Source of the DNA: Stemphylium vesicarium
Lineage: Eukaryota > Ascomycota > Dothideomycetes > Pleosporales > Pleosporaceae
Direction of reading: 5' to 3'
DNA length: 64,000 nt
NCBI GenBank assembly: GCA_004380135.1
Contig: QXCR01000129.1
Coordinates: forward strand, 1 to 64,000
The translations under genes and the position numbers were made by a program. The notes under the pieces were generated by a model that was not told the DNA's origin, ran no database searches, and saw only the letters and a list, made by a program, of their open reading frames with translations. Of the stretch, positions 1-11,342 are shown one piece after another (position 1 is the stretch's first letter; the number at the start of each line of letters is the position of its first letter).

Positions 1-1211
1 CAGCGCGCTCGCTCCGAGGATCCTGTCGCGATCGCAGCGTGGTTCAAGCTTGTAGAGGAGACGCGCCAGGCGCATGGGATACTAGACGACGACATCTATA
101 ACTTTGACGAGATTGGCTTTATGATAGGTATCGTAGCGACATCTAAAGTCGTTACGAGTTCAGACACAGTAGGTCGCGCTACTGTCGTACAGCCAGGTAA
201 TCGAGAGTGGGCTACAGCGATTGAGTGCATTAACGCGTCTGGCTGGTGTCTTCCGCCCTTCGTGATCCTGTCTGGTAAGCAGCACCAGGCTGCCTGGTAT
301 CACCACGTCCTTTCAGACTGGATGATAGCAGTAAGCAACAACGGCTGGATAACAGATGAGCTCGGCGTCGAGTGGGTAAAGCACTTTAATAGATATACAG
401 CGCCTCGTACGCGTGGAGTCTACCGGCTTCTTATCCTAGATGGCCATAGCAGCCACGCTACGCCTGAGTTCGACCAGTTCTATACAGAGAACAAGATCAT
501 CACTCTCTGTATGCCAGCCCATATCTCCCACCTCCTCCAGCCACTTGATGTGGGCTGCTTCTCTCCGCTTAAGCGAGCGTACGGTCACGAGATCCAGGAG
601 CTAGCTCGCCAAGGCGTCTACCAGGTTGACAAGGTAGACTTCCTCACCACCTATACAAAGATCCGGTCAGCAGTATTCATGCAGCAGAACATCCAGGCTG
701 GCTTCCAGGCGACAGGGCTTATCCCTCCCTGTCCAGATCGCGTGTTATCGTCGCTCACAGTCGTTAGAACGCCGTCTCCACTAGCGACAACAGCAGACAA
801 CAACGTCGCATGGACAGCAGAGACGCCGCGTACAGTAACACAGCTTCAGCAGCAGATACGCTATTTCCAAGACAGGCTCCGTCGGCAATCAGAGAGTCCA
901 ACTTCTATTGCTATCCGCCAGCTTGCTAAAAGCGCTCAACTTGCAATGCAATCAGCAACTTTACTTGCAGAGGAGAACAGAAAGCTTTGTATAGCTAGTC
1001 AGCGCTAGCAAAGTAAGAGAGACCAGTGATGTCAGTATGTAGCTCGCGGAGGTGCTCACCAGGCGCAGCAAGGCCAGCAGCTCGCTACAGAGGCAAAAAG
1101 AGTGGCCGCGGAGGTAGACAAGCTCTTGCTACTCAAAGACGCCAGCGCGCACCGCCAACGTGTAGCAAGTGTCACATTCAAGGACACGCACGGACTCAAT
1201 GTAGGCAGTAA
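1..1211 (+). pseudogene. Pogo-like DDE transposase, frame-broken before its zinc knuckle
   Basis: The reading frame is open from base 1 to the TAG at 1006-1008. The first ATG inside it is at 121, but coding similarity runs upstream to the window edge, so the N-terminal HTH domains are missing. The DDE core is visible: NFDEIGF (first Asp, about 103-120; the family usually has DETGF), LILDGHSSH near 433-459 (second Asp), and LLQPLDVGCF near 532-561 (third acidic residue, Asp, as in pogo families). A zinc knuckle of form C-x2-C-x4-H-x4-C is encoded at 1026-1211, but in another frame. In intact relatives such a knuckle can form the transposase C-terminus, so this copy has probably suffered a frameshift near 1000-1030. 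It is probably inactive, though an intron was not excluded. Confidence 0.7.
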
Positions 1212-1297
1212 TAAACTAGCTATCTATAAAATCTTATGCTATTTTCTTGTGTTGTTGTGGAGCTATCGTGCAGAGAGTCGCGCTAGGTTTGGTGGGG

Positions 1298-1331
1298 TGC
1301 CCAGCTCACTGATCTGCCCAGCTTACTGATC
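1298..1331 (+). repeat. Two tandem 17-bp repeats at the presumed transposon end
   Basis: TGCCCAGCTCACTGATC (1298-1314) is followed directly by TGCCCAGCTTACTGATC (1315-1331), one mismatch. Subterminal repeats of this size can be transposase-binding sites in pogo/mariner elements; that role is inference from position. Confidence 0.7.
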
Positions 1332-1658
1332 CAAGACGTTATCTGTCGATATATTCCATGGCTGGTGTTACTTGATTCGCGTTCCTTTGTCTCGTCACTT
1401 CTCAGCGTCGTGTTATCAGTGTTTGATACCTATCCGTTTTTGGATATTCCAATCACTGCCATGCACTTGTGGAAGAAAGCATACAAGCAACATATGCAAT
1501 TCAGACATGTCATTCATTACTTCTAGGCTACCTAGATGCAGGTATACCACAGCGTCTCGACAACCCGAATCCGTACTTATTGTCTGGAAACTGATACAGC
1601 ATGAACAACCTGCCTGCCTCGAACCCGTTCCAGTTCTCGAAATAGTTCTACATCGGGT

Positions 1659-3104
1659 TCACTTCTTCACCATTCTGGCTTTGGCAGCACGAAGACGCGC
1701 GACTTTGAGCTCGGCTTCGGCTGCTGCTAATTGCGCATCGATGTTTTCGTCGTCGGCGAAAGTGTCGCCTCCGACCATATCTCCACCGCCACCGTAATGT
1801 TCTAGGGGGCCTTGCTCTCCGAATTTAGGGGACTCGCGCTTGATGTTTGTAAGCTCATGGCTCTGATGGTTGTCACTCGGGGTGTGGGGCGCAAGACTGA
1901 CCATCTGGTGGTGCTGGGGTGAGTACATGCCATAAGGAGAGTGGGTTTGCGGAGGAGGAAGGTGCTGTGAGCCATGACGTCTGTTGTTGGGAAAGTGGGG
2001 AGCAGCGACGTAGCCGGGGTAGCCGCCGTAAATGTGACCGTAACCGACGTTGTAAACTCCCTACTCTCCATAGCCTTGCCCCGAGCGACCCAAATGTTCC
2101 ACGGACGTACCAGGTGGGGGATATCCCATGGGCTCTTTGGGGTGATGAATTGGCTGTAGCATCAGGTTTGACGACTCGTCTTTGATCGCCGTATGTTTGC
2201 GGGACTTCTGCTTTTCCCCCCTCGGAATCGACGGCGACAGTTCAAAGACCCCCTTTTTGGTGTATCCGCTTGCCTCCTGGTACTTTCCTGACACACTACC
2301 ACCACGAGCCCCGTCATCATCGTCCTCGGAGTCTGACTCATCCGACTTATCCTGATCGTCGTCGTCTGACTCTCCCTCACCACTTCTATCGCTATCCGAC
2401 GAATTGACCTGAAAGATATGCTCAATTTCTTCGTCAGACTCCACCTCATCCTTGCGGTTGACAAGAAAATGCTTATACTGTACCCCAAAAGAGTACTCTA
2501 CCTCCCAGCCCTTGCCCAGCATATCTTCAATGACGTCGAAGTCGGTGGTAACCAGGTGTGGCTCCCGGTACCCGGTGTTCTTGATGGCTTTGTAGATCCA
2601 CTTCTTGTTGCTAGTTAGCTTGACGGTCATCAGCATGGCTTTGAGAACGGAAGGGAGCCAGTTCATGGGATCTGTCTCGTGGCTGCGGCACATGGAGCGT
2701 CTGCTGTGCGCCCCGCGCTTCACCAACGGCCTGTGACACTTGGGGATGTAGGATTTGGTAAAGGACTTGCCCCAGTGGTGTTCGATCTCTTCTATGACGG
2801 CTTTCTTGGCTTTGAGATCGTTTTTCATAATGGGCTTCGAGCTGTAGGGACTTGGAGCGGGGTTCTTGCGCTTAACGAGCTTTTTGGGTGACGGCTTGGA
2901 GGCGGAGCGCGTCAGTGGGCGGTCGCCACGGTTCTCCGCTGGGTTACGACGCTGGCAATTCAAAACGATCGGGACGTCGTCATCGGAGGAGTCGTGGCGT
3001 GGAGTCTGTTCTAGCTTGGGCTGGCCAAAGGACGTAACCTCTTGGACGTCATCATCGCTATCTACGACACGCCCTTGGGTGGGCGATGACGTCGAAACGT
3101 TCAT
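1659..3104 (-). CDS. Hypothetical acidic, disordered protein with one in-frame TAG
   Basis: I do not recognise the family. The ATG at 3104 opens 347 codons, ending at a TAG (2063-2061). The same frame then stays open for a further 133 codons to 1659. The break falls inside one Gly/Tyr-rich tract: GQGYGE before it and GVYNVGYGHIYGGYPGY after it, so both halves look like one 481-residue protein. Residues 1-100 are Ser/Asp-rich and basic. A more ordered part of about 110 residues (around 105-215) contains a WxxSVLKAMLM stretch. Then come long Asp/Glu/Ser tracts, and the end is a predicted coiled coil rich in Ala, Glu and Lys. A nuclear or chromatin role is only a guess from composition. It may be a recent pseudogene. 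Confidence 0.6.
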
Positions 3105-6100
3105 AGGAATTTAAAAATTGACCATCAGCAAGAACGTTAGGTCAAGGCAGTGAGGGTGAGGGAATCAACAGGCGGCCAGTGTGTCAAAGGGCTATGCGCT
3201 CCACGGCAGGCTCGGTACTCACATCTTGTTGAAAGCCTTCCTTGCTGGATTCTAGTAGCGGAGTGGCGTCTACCCGGCGGTCAGGCTGAGTCTGAATAGG
3301 TGAGCCTGGAGGAGAGTCGTCACCGCCAAGGTAGTCGGGACTTGACAATCGCTCAAGGTACTCCGGGGAGTAAAGTCGAGCCACGCTGAAGATTATGCGC
3401 TCCTCAGAGCGAGTCTATCGGAGGGCTGTTAATAGATGGAGATTTGAGAGGGAGTATTGGGGGTGAGTGGCAGGTAGTCACAGAGATCTAGTTGGTGTAT
3501 TTACTCTAGCGGGGCGTGAAAAAGGTGCCAGCTCGCCAGTGAGAGCTACTCATAAGCAGCCGGGATCAGCCAATCAGTATAGGCCAATGATAAGTTGTCA
3601 GTGCGTTATTTAATTCTTCCATGACAAGTATACAAGGAGATGGTAGAGTATGATAGAGGATCAAATACTATGGGTGCCTGGTGGTGGGGGGCTGAACGCA
3701 GCGGCTGTCTGGCGGCTGTCTGGCGGCAGAACCAGCAAGACTGTCGGTGAAGAGAAGCTCAACGAAGGGTGATGCTTGCTGAGAGGACCCGAAGAGATCG
3801 TCTGGGCAGTGGAGCAGTAGCAAGTTCTCGTCGCGGCCACAAAAAGCGCTGCTTCACGCAACGGGTCATTACGTTGCGCTTGCGGAGGCTCTAAAATTTC
3901 CCGAACACACACACCACACGTAAGCTATTATGAACATTCATGTAAGGAAATCGCCGATGGGTTTTATAATATCATCGAAGCAGACTACAACCTGATCGTA
4001 TAGTCTAAGAAGCACTTGTGAGCTTTGGCTGTTTGGCCCAAGAAACGTATGCGTTACTAACGACTCCGAACTGCGGTTTCATGATGCCGGAGTGAACAAA
4101 AGAGATGAAAACAGGATTTCGGCTGTCTCCAAATATAGGTTGTTCAGACAATTTTAAGATAGCATCAACACTGCTAACTGTGAAAATGAATAAACAGCGG
4201 TAGAACAAGGACAATATCAGTCCACTAGACTAAGGCCGCGACTAAGGACAGGACAGCTGGTGAATAAGCTCAAAGAGCTTTCGAAAATGGTAATAGCGAC
4301 GTAAAGTTGCCAAGGATGGCGCAACCATGGTCAGAGTTGGCAACAATCAATTCAATCAATCACGAGCTTCATGATTGATTCGATTGGACTTTTTTCATTC
4401 TTATGATTGGATTGGTTGATTGATGAATATTTCTGGTTATTGATAGAAGATTGAAGACCTCTTCCTAGTATAGCTAGCCTACTGCTCAAAGGGGCTAGAG
4501 CAGGTTAAAAGAGAGTGAATTGAATTAAGTGGAGGTTTTTTTTCTTTGTGATTGAATTGATTGATCTGGAGTTTGTGAATGAAAATTGTGATTGGTTGTT
4601 GCCAACTCTGACCATGTTACTAGAGACAGCCGATGTAGCGTTCAATCCTCACGCAACATCGTCGAATCTAGCCGTGACATGACGAAGAAGTCGAAGGCTA
4701 TCACAATGTTAGTATGGAAAGTTACGAACCACATGACTGGCCCTAGAAAAAAAAGGAAAGTGCGTTGTCGCACCTACTAATTGTAAATTCACTTCAAACC
4801 GGCATTCATGTGTGGGACGCGTTCTATAATCGATGCGATGTAGTGATTGGAGTACACGTAGCTTGACTACCCCCAAACGCAAGAACAAGTGTGCTGAGAT
4901 TTTACTTGGGGTCGAAATGAGTTGTGGCACCGGAAAGAAGACACGAGGTTAGCGCTTGTATTGAGAAGAGGCCACTGTAGCCTACCACTGACCGTAGTTT
5001 GATGTAATAGGCATAGAAAATATTTAAGGAGACTTGAAGAAAAACTAACGTCCGGGCAGAAGTATGAAGGGGCTGGGGGAAGCTGCAGCAGGACGGGCCG
5101 GTGGCTGGTATTTACGCGCTTTTGTATAGAAGAAGAGCTATAAGATCATCACGCTTTGTTTGGGGAAGATATGAATAGACAGGAGTATTTTGAGAGATTC
5201 TTTGGTTTGATGACTGGGAATCTGCGTAACTCGCCTGACAGAGAGCTAGGTCTGTTGCATCAGAAAGATAGGAAATTGAATCGGAATCGTGATCGTATCT
5301 AACATCGAGAGTAGAGGAGCGCAGAGAAATCCAACCATGGAATGAAAACGCGAAAGCCGGTCCCAGAATCCTTAAGACAAGCTGAACCTGGGGGTAGAAG
5401 AAAAGGGAGCTAAAGACTGCCTGAGGCTTCGGAACTCCGGAATTGCTGTACAGCTGGGACAAAATCGATGTAGGGCGGGCAATCATGATTGCTCCTGTTT
5501 GGCATTGAGATAGGGTAAAGATGTGGAAGCCTACAGCTTTTCACTAAGGGTTCACAATGCGGAGTTGGAGCGAAAGGAAAGGGTTGTTCAGGACCGAAGT
5601 CCGCTAGCGCAGCTGAAAGATCGGAACGAGATTGGAGAGAGCGACGCTGTTTGCGTACAGTTTTCCGATTAGGCGCAAGACCATAAGGCTGTTGTTCCAA
5701 GCAATTTGAATGAATTTATCCAGCCGCTCACCATTTACGTGTCTGCGATAAGGTCATCTCGTGTGTTTCTCGGGATCCCGCGTGTCGGATTGTGGCATTC
5801 TTCATTCAGCTGGGCCGAGCAGGCCGGTATTTTTACTAGTTAGTCATCTCCTAGGAGCTGTAAACTCATCTCCAACGAGATTTCGCAATGGGAACGAGTC
5901 GCGATTCTATGCGGTGGTCTGACTGTCGATGCGTTTCGTCATAGGAAGTGAGGACGACGGTACAGGCCAGGGTTCCCTCGGAAGCGCACCGGATGCGCCG
6001 CGCACGTTTCAGCATCCAACATCCAAGGCGAAAGTAAGCCCACCTCTCAAGATCATTTCTCCTCGCCACACTGCATCGTATCCGCCAAGGTGGTGTCGAG

Positions 6101-6505
6101 TGCGTGGTGGCTGTTTTTTCTTTTCCGGTGGCGGTTCCAATGCCAGGGGGAAAGACTAATAAGGAATCTGAGGCGTGCGGTTCATCCATTGAGGCGGGGA
6201 AGGTCCGAGTGACCTAAAGCGGAAACAGTATGCGGCTCCGCACCAACCAATCCACAATATCATCAAACAGTATGCGATTACGCCATTAGCATCGCGGCTC
6301 GCTTCTGAATCGGCTTGATAGTCCGGTGAGGGGGCCGCAGACCAGTATTCGGAACCGTAGTTCCTATATAGCCCGCGCGTAGGTACCATTCTCTCTTTCT
6401 TTCCGCGGAAAGAAAACTGCACCATATCAATCTCAATCCATACCATACCTAGACTTACCTTATCGTCTATACAAGAAATAGTCTTCGCCAGTGCCATATA
6501 TCGAA
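3105..6505. other. Gene-poor region (3.4 kb) with one MITE
   Basis: No convincing gene. A 66-codon frame on the minus strand (3384-3184) has protein-like composition and ends close to a good GTGAGT donor near 3218, but it has no ATG and no acceptor I could match in phase, so it may be a stray exon of the 1659-3104 gene. Frames at 5112-5700 and 5866-6189 look random. The only clear structure is the inverted-repeat element at 4326-4616. A TATATA at 6365-6370 lies about 140 bp before the 6506 start codon. Confidence 0.6.
4326..4616. mobile_element. Foldback MITE, about 291 bp, flanked by CATG
   Basis: A perfect 17-bp inverted repeat, GTCAGAGTTGGCAACAA at 4330-4346 and its complement at 4596-4612, is flanked on both sides by CATG (4326-4329 and 4613-4616). 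CATG is palindromic, so it may be a 4-bp target duplication or part of the repeat. Inside, subterminal runs built from ATTGATT/AATCAAT occur in opposite orientation at both ends, so most of the element could fold back. There is no coding capacity. It is a non-autonomous DNA element whose superfamily I cannot assign; it does not share the tandem repeat of the pogo element at 1298. Confidence 0.8.
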
Positions 6506-7075
6506 ATGCCTAGCATTCACCCCGCAATCGACAACGGCATCAGGAAGGGCAGCCCCAACTTCCCCGGCGGCAAGCTCTACTGCAGGTGCAACTACGACAA
6601 GGTCGAAGTAACACTCTCAAGCAACGTTGCGCACAACCACGCGTGCGGCTGTTCAAAGTGCTGGAAGCCCAAAGGCGCCCTCTTCTCCGTCGTCGGCGTC
6701 ATCCCCAGGGACAACGTCTCCATCACCGCCAACGGCGACAAACTGCACGTCATCGACCCTTCAGCCGCCATCCAACGCAATGCTTGCAAGCAATGCGGTG
6801 CCCATCTCTTCGGCCGCATCGAAATCGACCATCCGTTCAAGGGCTTGGATTTCGTTCACACCGAGTTAAGCAACACGAAGGGCTGGCAGGAACCCCAGTT
6901 CGCGGCTTTCGTCAGCAGTATCATTGAGCAGGGCTTCGATCCCGCTCAGATGGATGTCGTGAGGCAGAAGTTCAAGAGCGTCGGCCTTGAGACTTATGAT
7001 GTCCTCAGCCCAGGACTCATGGATGCTATTGCTACGCATACTGCGCAGAAGAGCGGGAAGTTGTCCAAGTTGTAG
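6506..7075 (+). CDS. Glutathione-dependent formaldehyde-activating enzyme (Gfa-like)
   Basis: A 189-residue single-exon protein of the Gfa/CENP-V family. The founding enzyme speeds the joining of formaldehyde and glutathione to S-hydroxymethylglutathione, the substrate of formaldehyde dehydrogenase. All seven signature cysteines are present: C26 and C28 (YCRC), C47, C49 and C52 (CGCSKC), and C94 and C97 (CKQC). Their spacing matches that known for bacterial Gfa, where four bind a structural zinc and three bind the catalytic zinc. I chose the ATG at 6506; an upstream in-frame GTG at 6491 is not a likely fungal start. A TATATA box candidate is about 140 bp upstream. Length and motifs look intact. 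Many fungal family members have other or unknown substrates, so the exact reaction is inferred. Confidence 0.88.
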   Translation: MPSIHPAIDNGIRKGSPNFPGGKLYCRCNYDKVEVTLSSNVAHNHACGCSKCWKPKGALFSVVGVIPRDNVSITANGDKLHVIDPSAAIQRNACKQCGAHLFGRIEIDHPFKGLDFVHTELSNTKGWQEPQFAAFVSSIIEQGFDPAQMDVVRQKFKSVGLETYDVLSPGLMDAIATHTAQKSGKLSKL

Positions 7076-8303
7076 GTTGAAAGCGCGGGGGTGTGGGGAA
7101 GGCGTTTGGGGGTCGGGGAGATGATTGTATTGTTAGTAGATGGTATTTCATGATATAGAGCTCACGTATCGAGCTCTTCTGAATCGAATGAAATGCATGC
7201 GAATGATGTATTCGTCCGCGCGCTATACGCTCTCCCTATATATTGTGCTACTGAGCACCGTGATCGCGCGCTAAACCTGTCTTTCGTAAGGAGACCAGGA
7301 CTTGCGCAATGAGTTCAAAATCACATGAATGCTCAAGCTCTCCTTTCGACCTCTGGACGTCGCTTCTAAATTTCATTCCGCTTTCTTGGAGGTTGAAGAT
7401 GACGCTGTGCACCTAGGTGGCCGGGTGTACACGGGCTCCGAGATATCTGCGCTAAGTCCGAGGTGGGCGCCATACCTTCCCACAACACCGCTCGATACCC
7501 TGGCACTTGATGTCTTCCGTCAATATTGCCACAGCTATCCAAACAAAGCACGCTTCCGGAACGACGCGTGTCCGCGTGCAAAGTCTTCCCGGTGAGCTTT
7601 TACGTTCTTCAGCTACCGCGGTCCGAGGTTAGCCGTGCCGTTGACAGGACAATCAACGGAAGCCTTCCCGGTGCGACTCATTGTAATAAATCACGGCAAT
7701 TGAACGTATAGGATTTATTCTGGACACTGTTAACAGAAGAAGGTAACCTGTAAAGCGACATACACGATTAGTTCTAACACTTAAATGAGCTGATAAGAGT
7801 GCATCGTATCATCAACGCAAGTAGAAGAAACAAGCATTGTAGTACTACCCCCTTATCTGCACGTAACAAAATTTGAGACCCAGGATTCTCGTGAATTAGG
7901 CCCATGAGCTGAAGACGTTGTGTAAACGAACGAGATGGAAGAGTCCGAGAGATTCGTACTTCGGAAGATTCGAGTGAAAGCGCGTTCACTGCGAAAGCAA
8001 CAATGCCTTTGTGGGCCATCCATTTATAGTCCATTCGCGGCGTCACGACACTATGTGGTTGTGCTGTTGATTTGTATATACACCAACGGCGTGCCCACGC
8101 GAGGATCTGATTTTGATCTTCAACTACATTGACACTGCCCTTCGAGCCCCATGAAATCAAAATCCAGTTCGCATACTCATAAACTACGAAACGCAAGATT
8201 AAACCTAGAAGCATTCGCAAGTGGAACAACCCACTTCAGTACATCTACCCACTGCATAGATACCTATCGACAAAACACGTGAAACAACGGACCAGCCTCC
8301 GGC
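7076..8303. other. Intergenic, nothing recognised
   Basis: 1.2 kb between the Gfa-like gene and the 8304 gene. Frames at 7329-7595 (plus) and 7774-8229 (minus) are open but show no recognisable motif and no matching splice sites. I see no RNA gene or repeat. Confidence 0.5.
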
Positions 8304-9339
8304 ATGGCTATAATTCGTAAACATATCCAGCGTTTAACTCCCGACACAGTCATAGGAGAATATACCAATAATATAAGTCGAAAATGGGGGCCCAAGAGTG
8401 CATTTGACGCACTACCTGGGCGACTTAGTCCCAATCGTGCGAAACATGCAATGGCATGGGGCCAAGAACTCCTGATCCGTCTCTCTCACCTTGCAGACTT
8501 GACCGAGGACCAGCACGAAGAAGTGCAACAGAGGTTCGAGGAGCGCATTGATAAAAGAAGATCAAAGCGGAGTCGTGAGCAGTGGGTGTGGCCTGCAGAT
8601 CTTGATACCGTTATCAAACGTTACACGCCTACAGTCTCCCCGTTGCGAGGTCTCGCTCCTAAGGAGACTGCTGCAGGGCTTCGGAGTTCGCAGCGTATTA
8701 AGAAGAGACAGCGAGAAGATGATGTTGAAAATGGGGATGGTGGCGAGCCATCAGGGGATGAATCTCCCGAAGCTTCTGAACGCAAGCGCGTGCGTGTTCA
8801 GAATTCGCAGGATCGGGGTGAACATGCACGGAGCTGGAGGAAATACAGCGAATGAAGCTTCGAGAAACGGCAGTCACGAACCGAGCGTTGTTTCCAATGC
8901 GGCACATGAAAATGAAGTCGTCGCGGGAGCTAGTAGCAGGAACGGGCCTCCCCAATCATCTCCAAGGCACGATCTTGCCGCAGCTCAAATCCAGAACGAA
9001 CTTGATGTCCGACACAGAGAAGACCAACCTGCGCAGGTCCCTGACAATGTCCGCCAATGGATCAGGGGGGTTTCCGTTAAACCCCGAGACCCGTCAATAA
9101 TTGCTGCGATATCAGATCAGCTTAGCGAGTTGGCATTCGAGCAGCGGTTTCCGATCCCCGAAGCATGTACGCCAGACGAGGAAATCGCGTTACTGAAGAT
9201 ATTGAAACGTCGTCACACGAATCATTCGTCTCTGGAGACGGAGTATGACTATAGGATCCAGCTTGCGCATATCCGAGCGCGAAAGGAAGCTGAGCGGAAC
9301 GCTGTCGCTGGCCCGGCGCGGGGGAATTCAGAGAGGTAG
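8304..9339 (+). pseudogene. Hypothetical protein gene with a reading-frame break
   Basis: I do not recognise this family. The ATG at 8304 opens 183 codons: an apparently folded N-terminal part (WGQELLIRLSHLADL, WVWPADLDTVIKRY) and then a basic, Glu/Arg-rich tail, ending at 8855. A second frame, open to 9339, continues with a plausible C-terminal domain (PDNVRQWIRG, ISDQLSELAFEQRFPIPEAC, LLKILKRRHTNHSSLETEYDY). The frames overlap between 8548 and 8855, and composition suggests the switch lies near 8810-8830, at a GGGG run. I found no intron of the right length and phase. Either a one-base frameshift has broken the gene or a non-obvious intron is present. Confidence 0.5.
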
Positions 9340-9990
9340 GCCAAAAGTCCGACGTATAGAGTGCTTGCTTTGGCTAAGACGGAATGTCCGTCTTTGGAAA
9401 ATGCTTAGTTTTAAGGACGATTACTTTTGTGAATGTTCTGGTCTCTACCGTGAGTTCTCCACTTCATGATCCTAGTTCATGGGATGAGTCCCTGGCTATC
9501 CCTGGGTGTGAACATCGATACCATATCCTCATTGTATGAAGAACAATTTTCCTCTACCGAGCTCTTAGCTCTCTTTGATCAGTATCTGAAGTGACACCAA
9601 CAGGTGCCCGTCTTGCGCGGGCAAGCAATAGACCTGTAGAGTTAGACGCGTGCCGGAATCCTCGGCAGCCGAATACGCAGTTTCGGACTCAAGCCGGAAC
9701 GCGATCATGCGCGTGTGAGTGATGGTCCGCCATACTCGTAGACGGCGAGGGAGCGGAGAAGCTGCGTCGAAGTTGAGAGGTTGAGATGGCGGCTTCGTGC
9801 CAAGGACCTCGGCCCAACAGGTACAGGTCAGTCTCCAGACGGCAGCCCCTCTCGATAGTCACGACCAAGCGTAAAGCTACTGCCACCATGCTATAACCCC
9901 ACCAGCAGCCCCGGTGTGGAGCCCATTGCTCCATTTCGAAAATCTTCCATCGCATTGCCCAAAGCGCCACCTCAGCCAAAGCGACACGCG
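9340..9990. other. Intergenic / 5' flank of the hydrolase at 9991
   Basis: No gene seen. The frame of the following hydrolase is open upstream to 9916 without an ATG, so that part is taken as 5' leader. Confidence 0.5.
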
Positions 9991-11124
9991 ATGGTAGATT
10001 TCACACAACAGCCCATGAAGGGCATATACGCGCTGTATGCTCTTAGTTATGAGCTCGCGCGTCTCCCGCTGTTCCTCTTCGCGTATCTCTTTGGTTTTGC
10101 TCGTCAACACCCTTCCTGGACCTACCGACAGGCCATCAGCGTGCGCCTCCTGTTCTCGGGCCTCTACCACGTTGCGACGCTGCGAATTGGGACACCAATG
10201 CCCCTGGAGCCCGGTGCGGAGAAGGAGCGATTCGTAGTCATCAAACCGGCCAAGGACGATGCGTATAAGGGACCATTGAGGGGAAATAGGGATGTTGTGC
10301 CAGTCGAGATTGGCGGGACCTGGTACCCAGCGCCATTGACCGCTGGCAGCGACAAGAGCAACATCAAGGTTATCATGCACACGCATGGAGGCGCATTTGT
10401 TCACGGCGATGGAAGGACGGCAGGAATGAGTTACATGGCCAAGATGCTTCTCAGACACACACCAGCTACGCATTTCTTCTGCCCGCAGTACCGACTATCC
10501 ACCCTGCCCGCTTCGCGAACCTCGAACCCGTTCCCCGCGGCCCTGCAGGACGTCCTGACATCGTACCTGTACCTCACCAACGATTTGCAGATCTCACCGA
10601 AAGACATAGTGCTGTCTGGAGACTCGGCAGGTGGTAACCTCACTATGGCCCTGCTACGTTACATGACCGAATATGGCGCCGAAATCAACCTACCTACTCC
10701 TACCGCTGCGCTCCTCTGGTCCCCGTGGATCAACCCCGCAGATACATCCTGCTCCTACGTACACGACAACAGAAACTACAAAACCGACTACATGTCTCCG
10801 CCCTTCACGTCATGGGGTACGAGCGCATACGCTGGCCTGGGCGGCGATAGAGCCTTGGTTCATCCATACATTTCGTTCAAGAACAATACGTTCCCGACCA
10901 AGGTGCCTTTGTGGGTCAATACGGGAGCCGGCGAAATACTATACTACGATATTGTTGAATGGACACAGAGGATGCAGGACGCAGGGAATGTGGTCGAGTT
11001 GGATATCACGGAGCATGTTCCGCATGACACGTTGCTGTTGGGCAATATTCTGGGCTTTGAGAAGGAGGCTGTTCAGATGGCGAAGGAGGCGGGTCAGTGG
11101 ATGAAGGAGCATCCGTTGTACTAG
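9991..11124 (+). CDS. Alpha/beta hydrolase fold-3 esterase (HSL-like)
   Basis: A 377-residue single-exon protein of the hormone-sensitive-lipase-like branch of alpha/beta hydrolases, which cleave carboxyl esters of lipids, sterols or xenobiotics. A hydrophobic stretch at about residues 11-38 (LPLFLFAYLFGFA) could anchor it to a membrane. The oxyanion-hole motif HTHGGAF starts at H130. The nucleophile elbow GDSAGGN puts the catalytic serine at S212. The C-terminal histidine is probably H345 (HVPHDTLLL), and an acidic partner lies within GAGEILYYD at about 315-320. The start is the ATG at 9991. Its neighbour at 11343 is another alpha/beta hydrolase, convergent and only about 220 bp away, but from a different subfamily, so they are not a recent duplicate pair. 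The substrate is unknown. Confidence 0.85.
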   Translation: MVDFTQQPMKGIYALYALSYELARLPLFLFAYLFGFARQHPSWTYRQAISVRLLFSGLYHVATLRIGTPMPLEPGAEKERFVVIKPAKDDAYKGPLRGNRDVVPVEIGGTWYPAPLTAGSDKSNIKVIMHTHGGAFVHGDGRTAGMSYMAKMLLRHTPATHFFCPQYRLSTLPASRTSNPFPAALQDVLTSYLYLTNDLQISPKDIVLSGDSAGGNLTMALLRYMTEYGAEINLPTPTAALLWSPWINPADTSCSYVHDNRNYKTDYMSPPFTSWGTSAYAGLGGDRALVHPYISFKNNTFPTKVPLWVNTGAGEILYYDIVEWTQRMQDAGNVVELDITEHVPHDTLLLGNILGFEKEAVQMAKEAGQWMKEHPLY

Positions 11125-11342
11125 AACATAAGACGGGTCGCTGAATAATCATCGTTATGCATCATGCCACAATGGACGAAGGATTGATACATTTCTGGTG
11201 ATTGACAATGTTGACTGTCGCGACCCGCATGTATTAATCGACCCTTGATCTCTTGAACCATGCATTTAATGACGTGATCGCAACAGCTAAAGTCATGCTT
11301 GAGAATTCACGTGTCTTTGTTGTTGTCTGACGGACAACCTAC

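Larger units (their letters stand above)
1..1331 (+). mobile_element. Pogo/Fot1-like DNA transposon, left part cut by window edge
   Basis: A cut-and-paste transposon of the Tc1/mariner superfamily, pogo branch. It contains the DDE nuclease part of the transposase, a separate zinc-knuckle segment, and a tandem 17-bp repeat near the presumed right end. The left end lies outside the window, so terminal inverted repeats and target duplication cannot be checked. The right boundary is inferred: coding-like sequence ends near 1211 and the tandem repeat ends at 1331. From 1332 to 1658 I see no gene; that stretch holds only the 3' flank of the next gene on the minus strand. Confidence 0.75.

Noticed and set aside
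3184..3384. 66-codon minus-strand frame as a separate small gene
   Set aside because: It has no ATG (first codon GTG), an upstream TAG, and no in-phase acceptor was found to join it to the 3104 gene.
5112..5700. Two overlapping minus-strand frames as a gene
   Set aside because: The upper frame starts with TTG, no motif is seen, and no splice pair joins them.
7774..8229. 151-codon minus-strand frame
   Set aside because: No motif, unusual composition and no supporting splice or promoter context.
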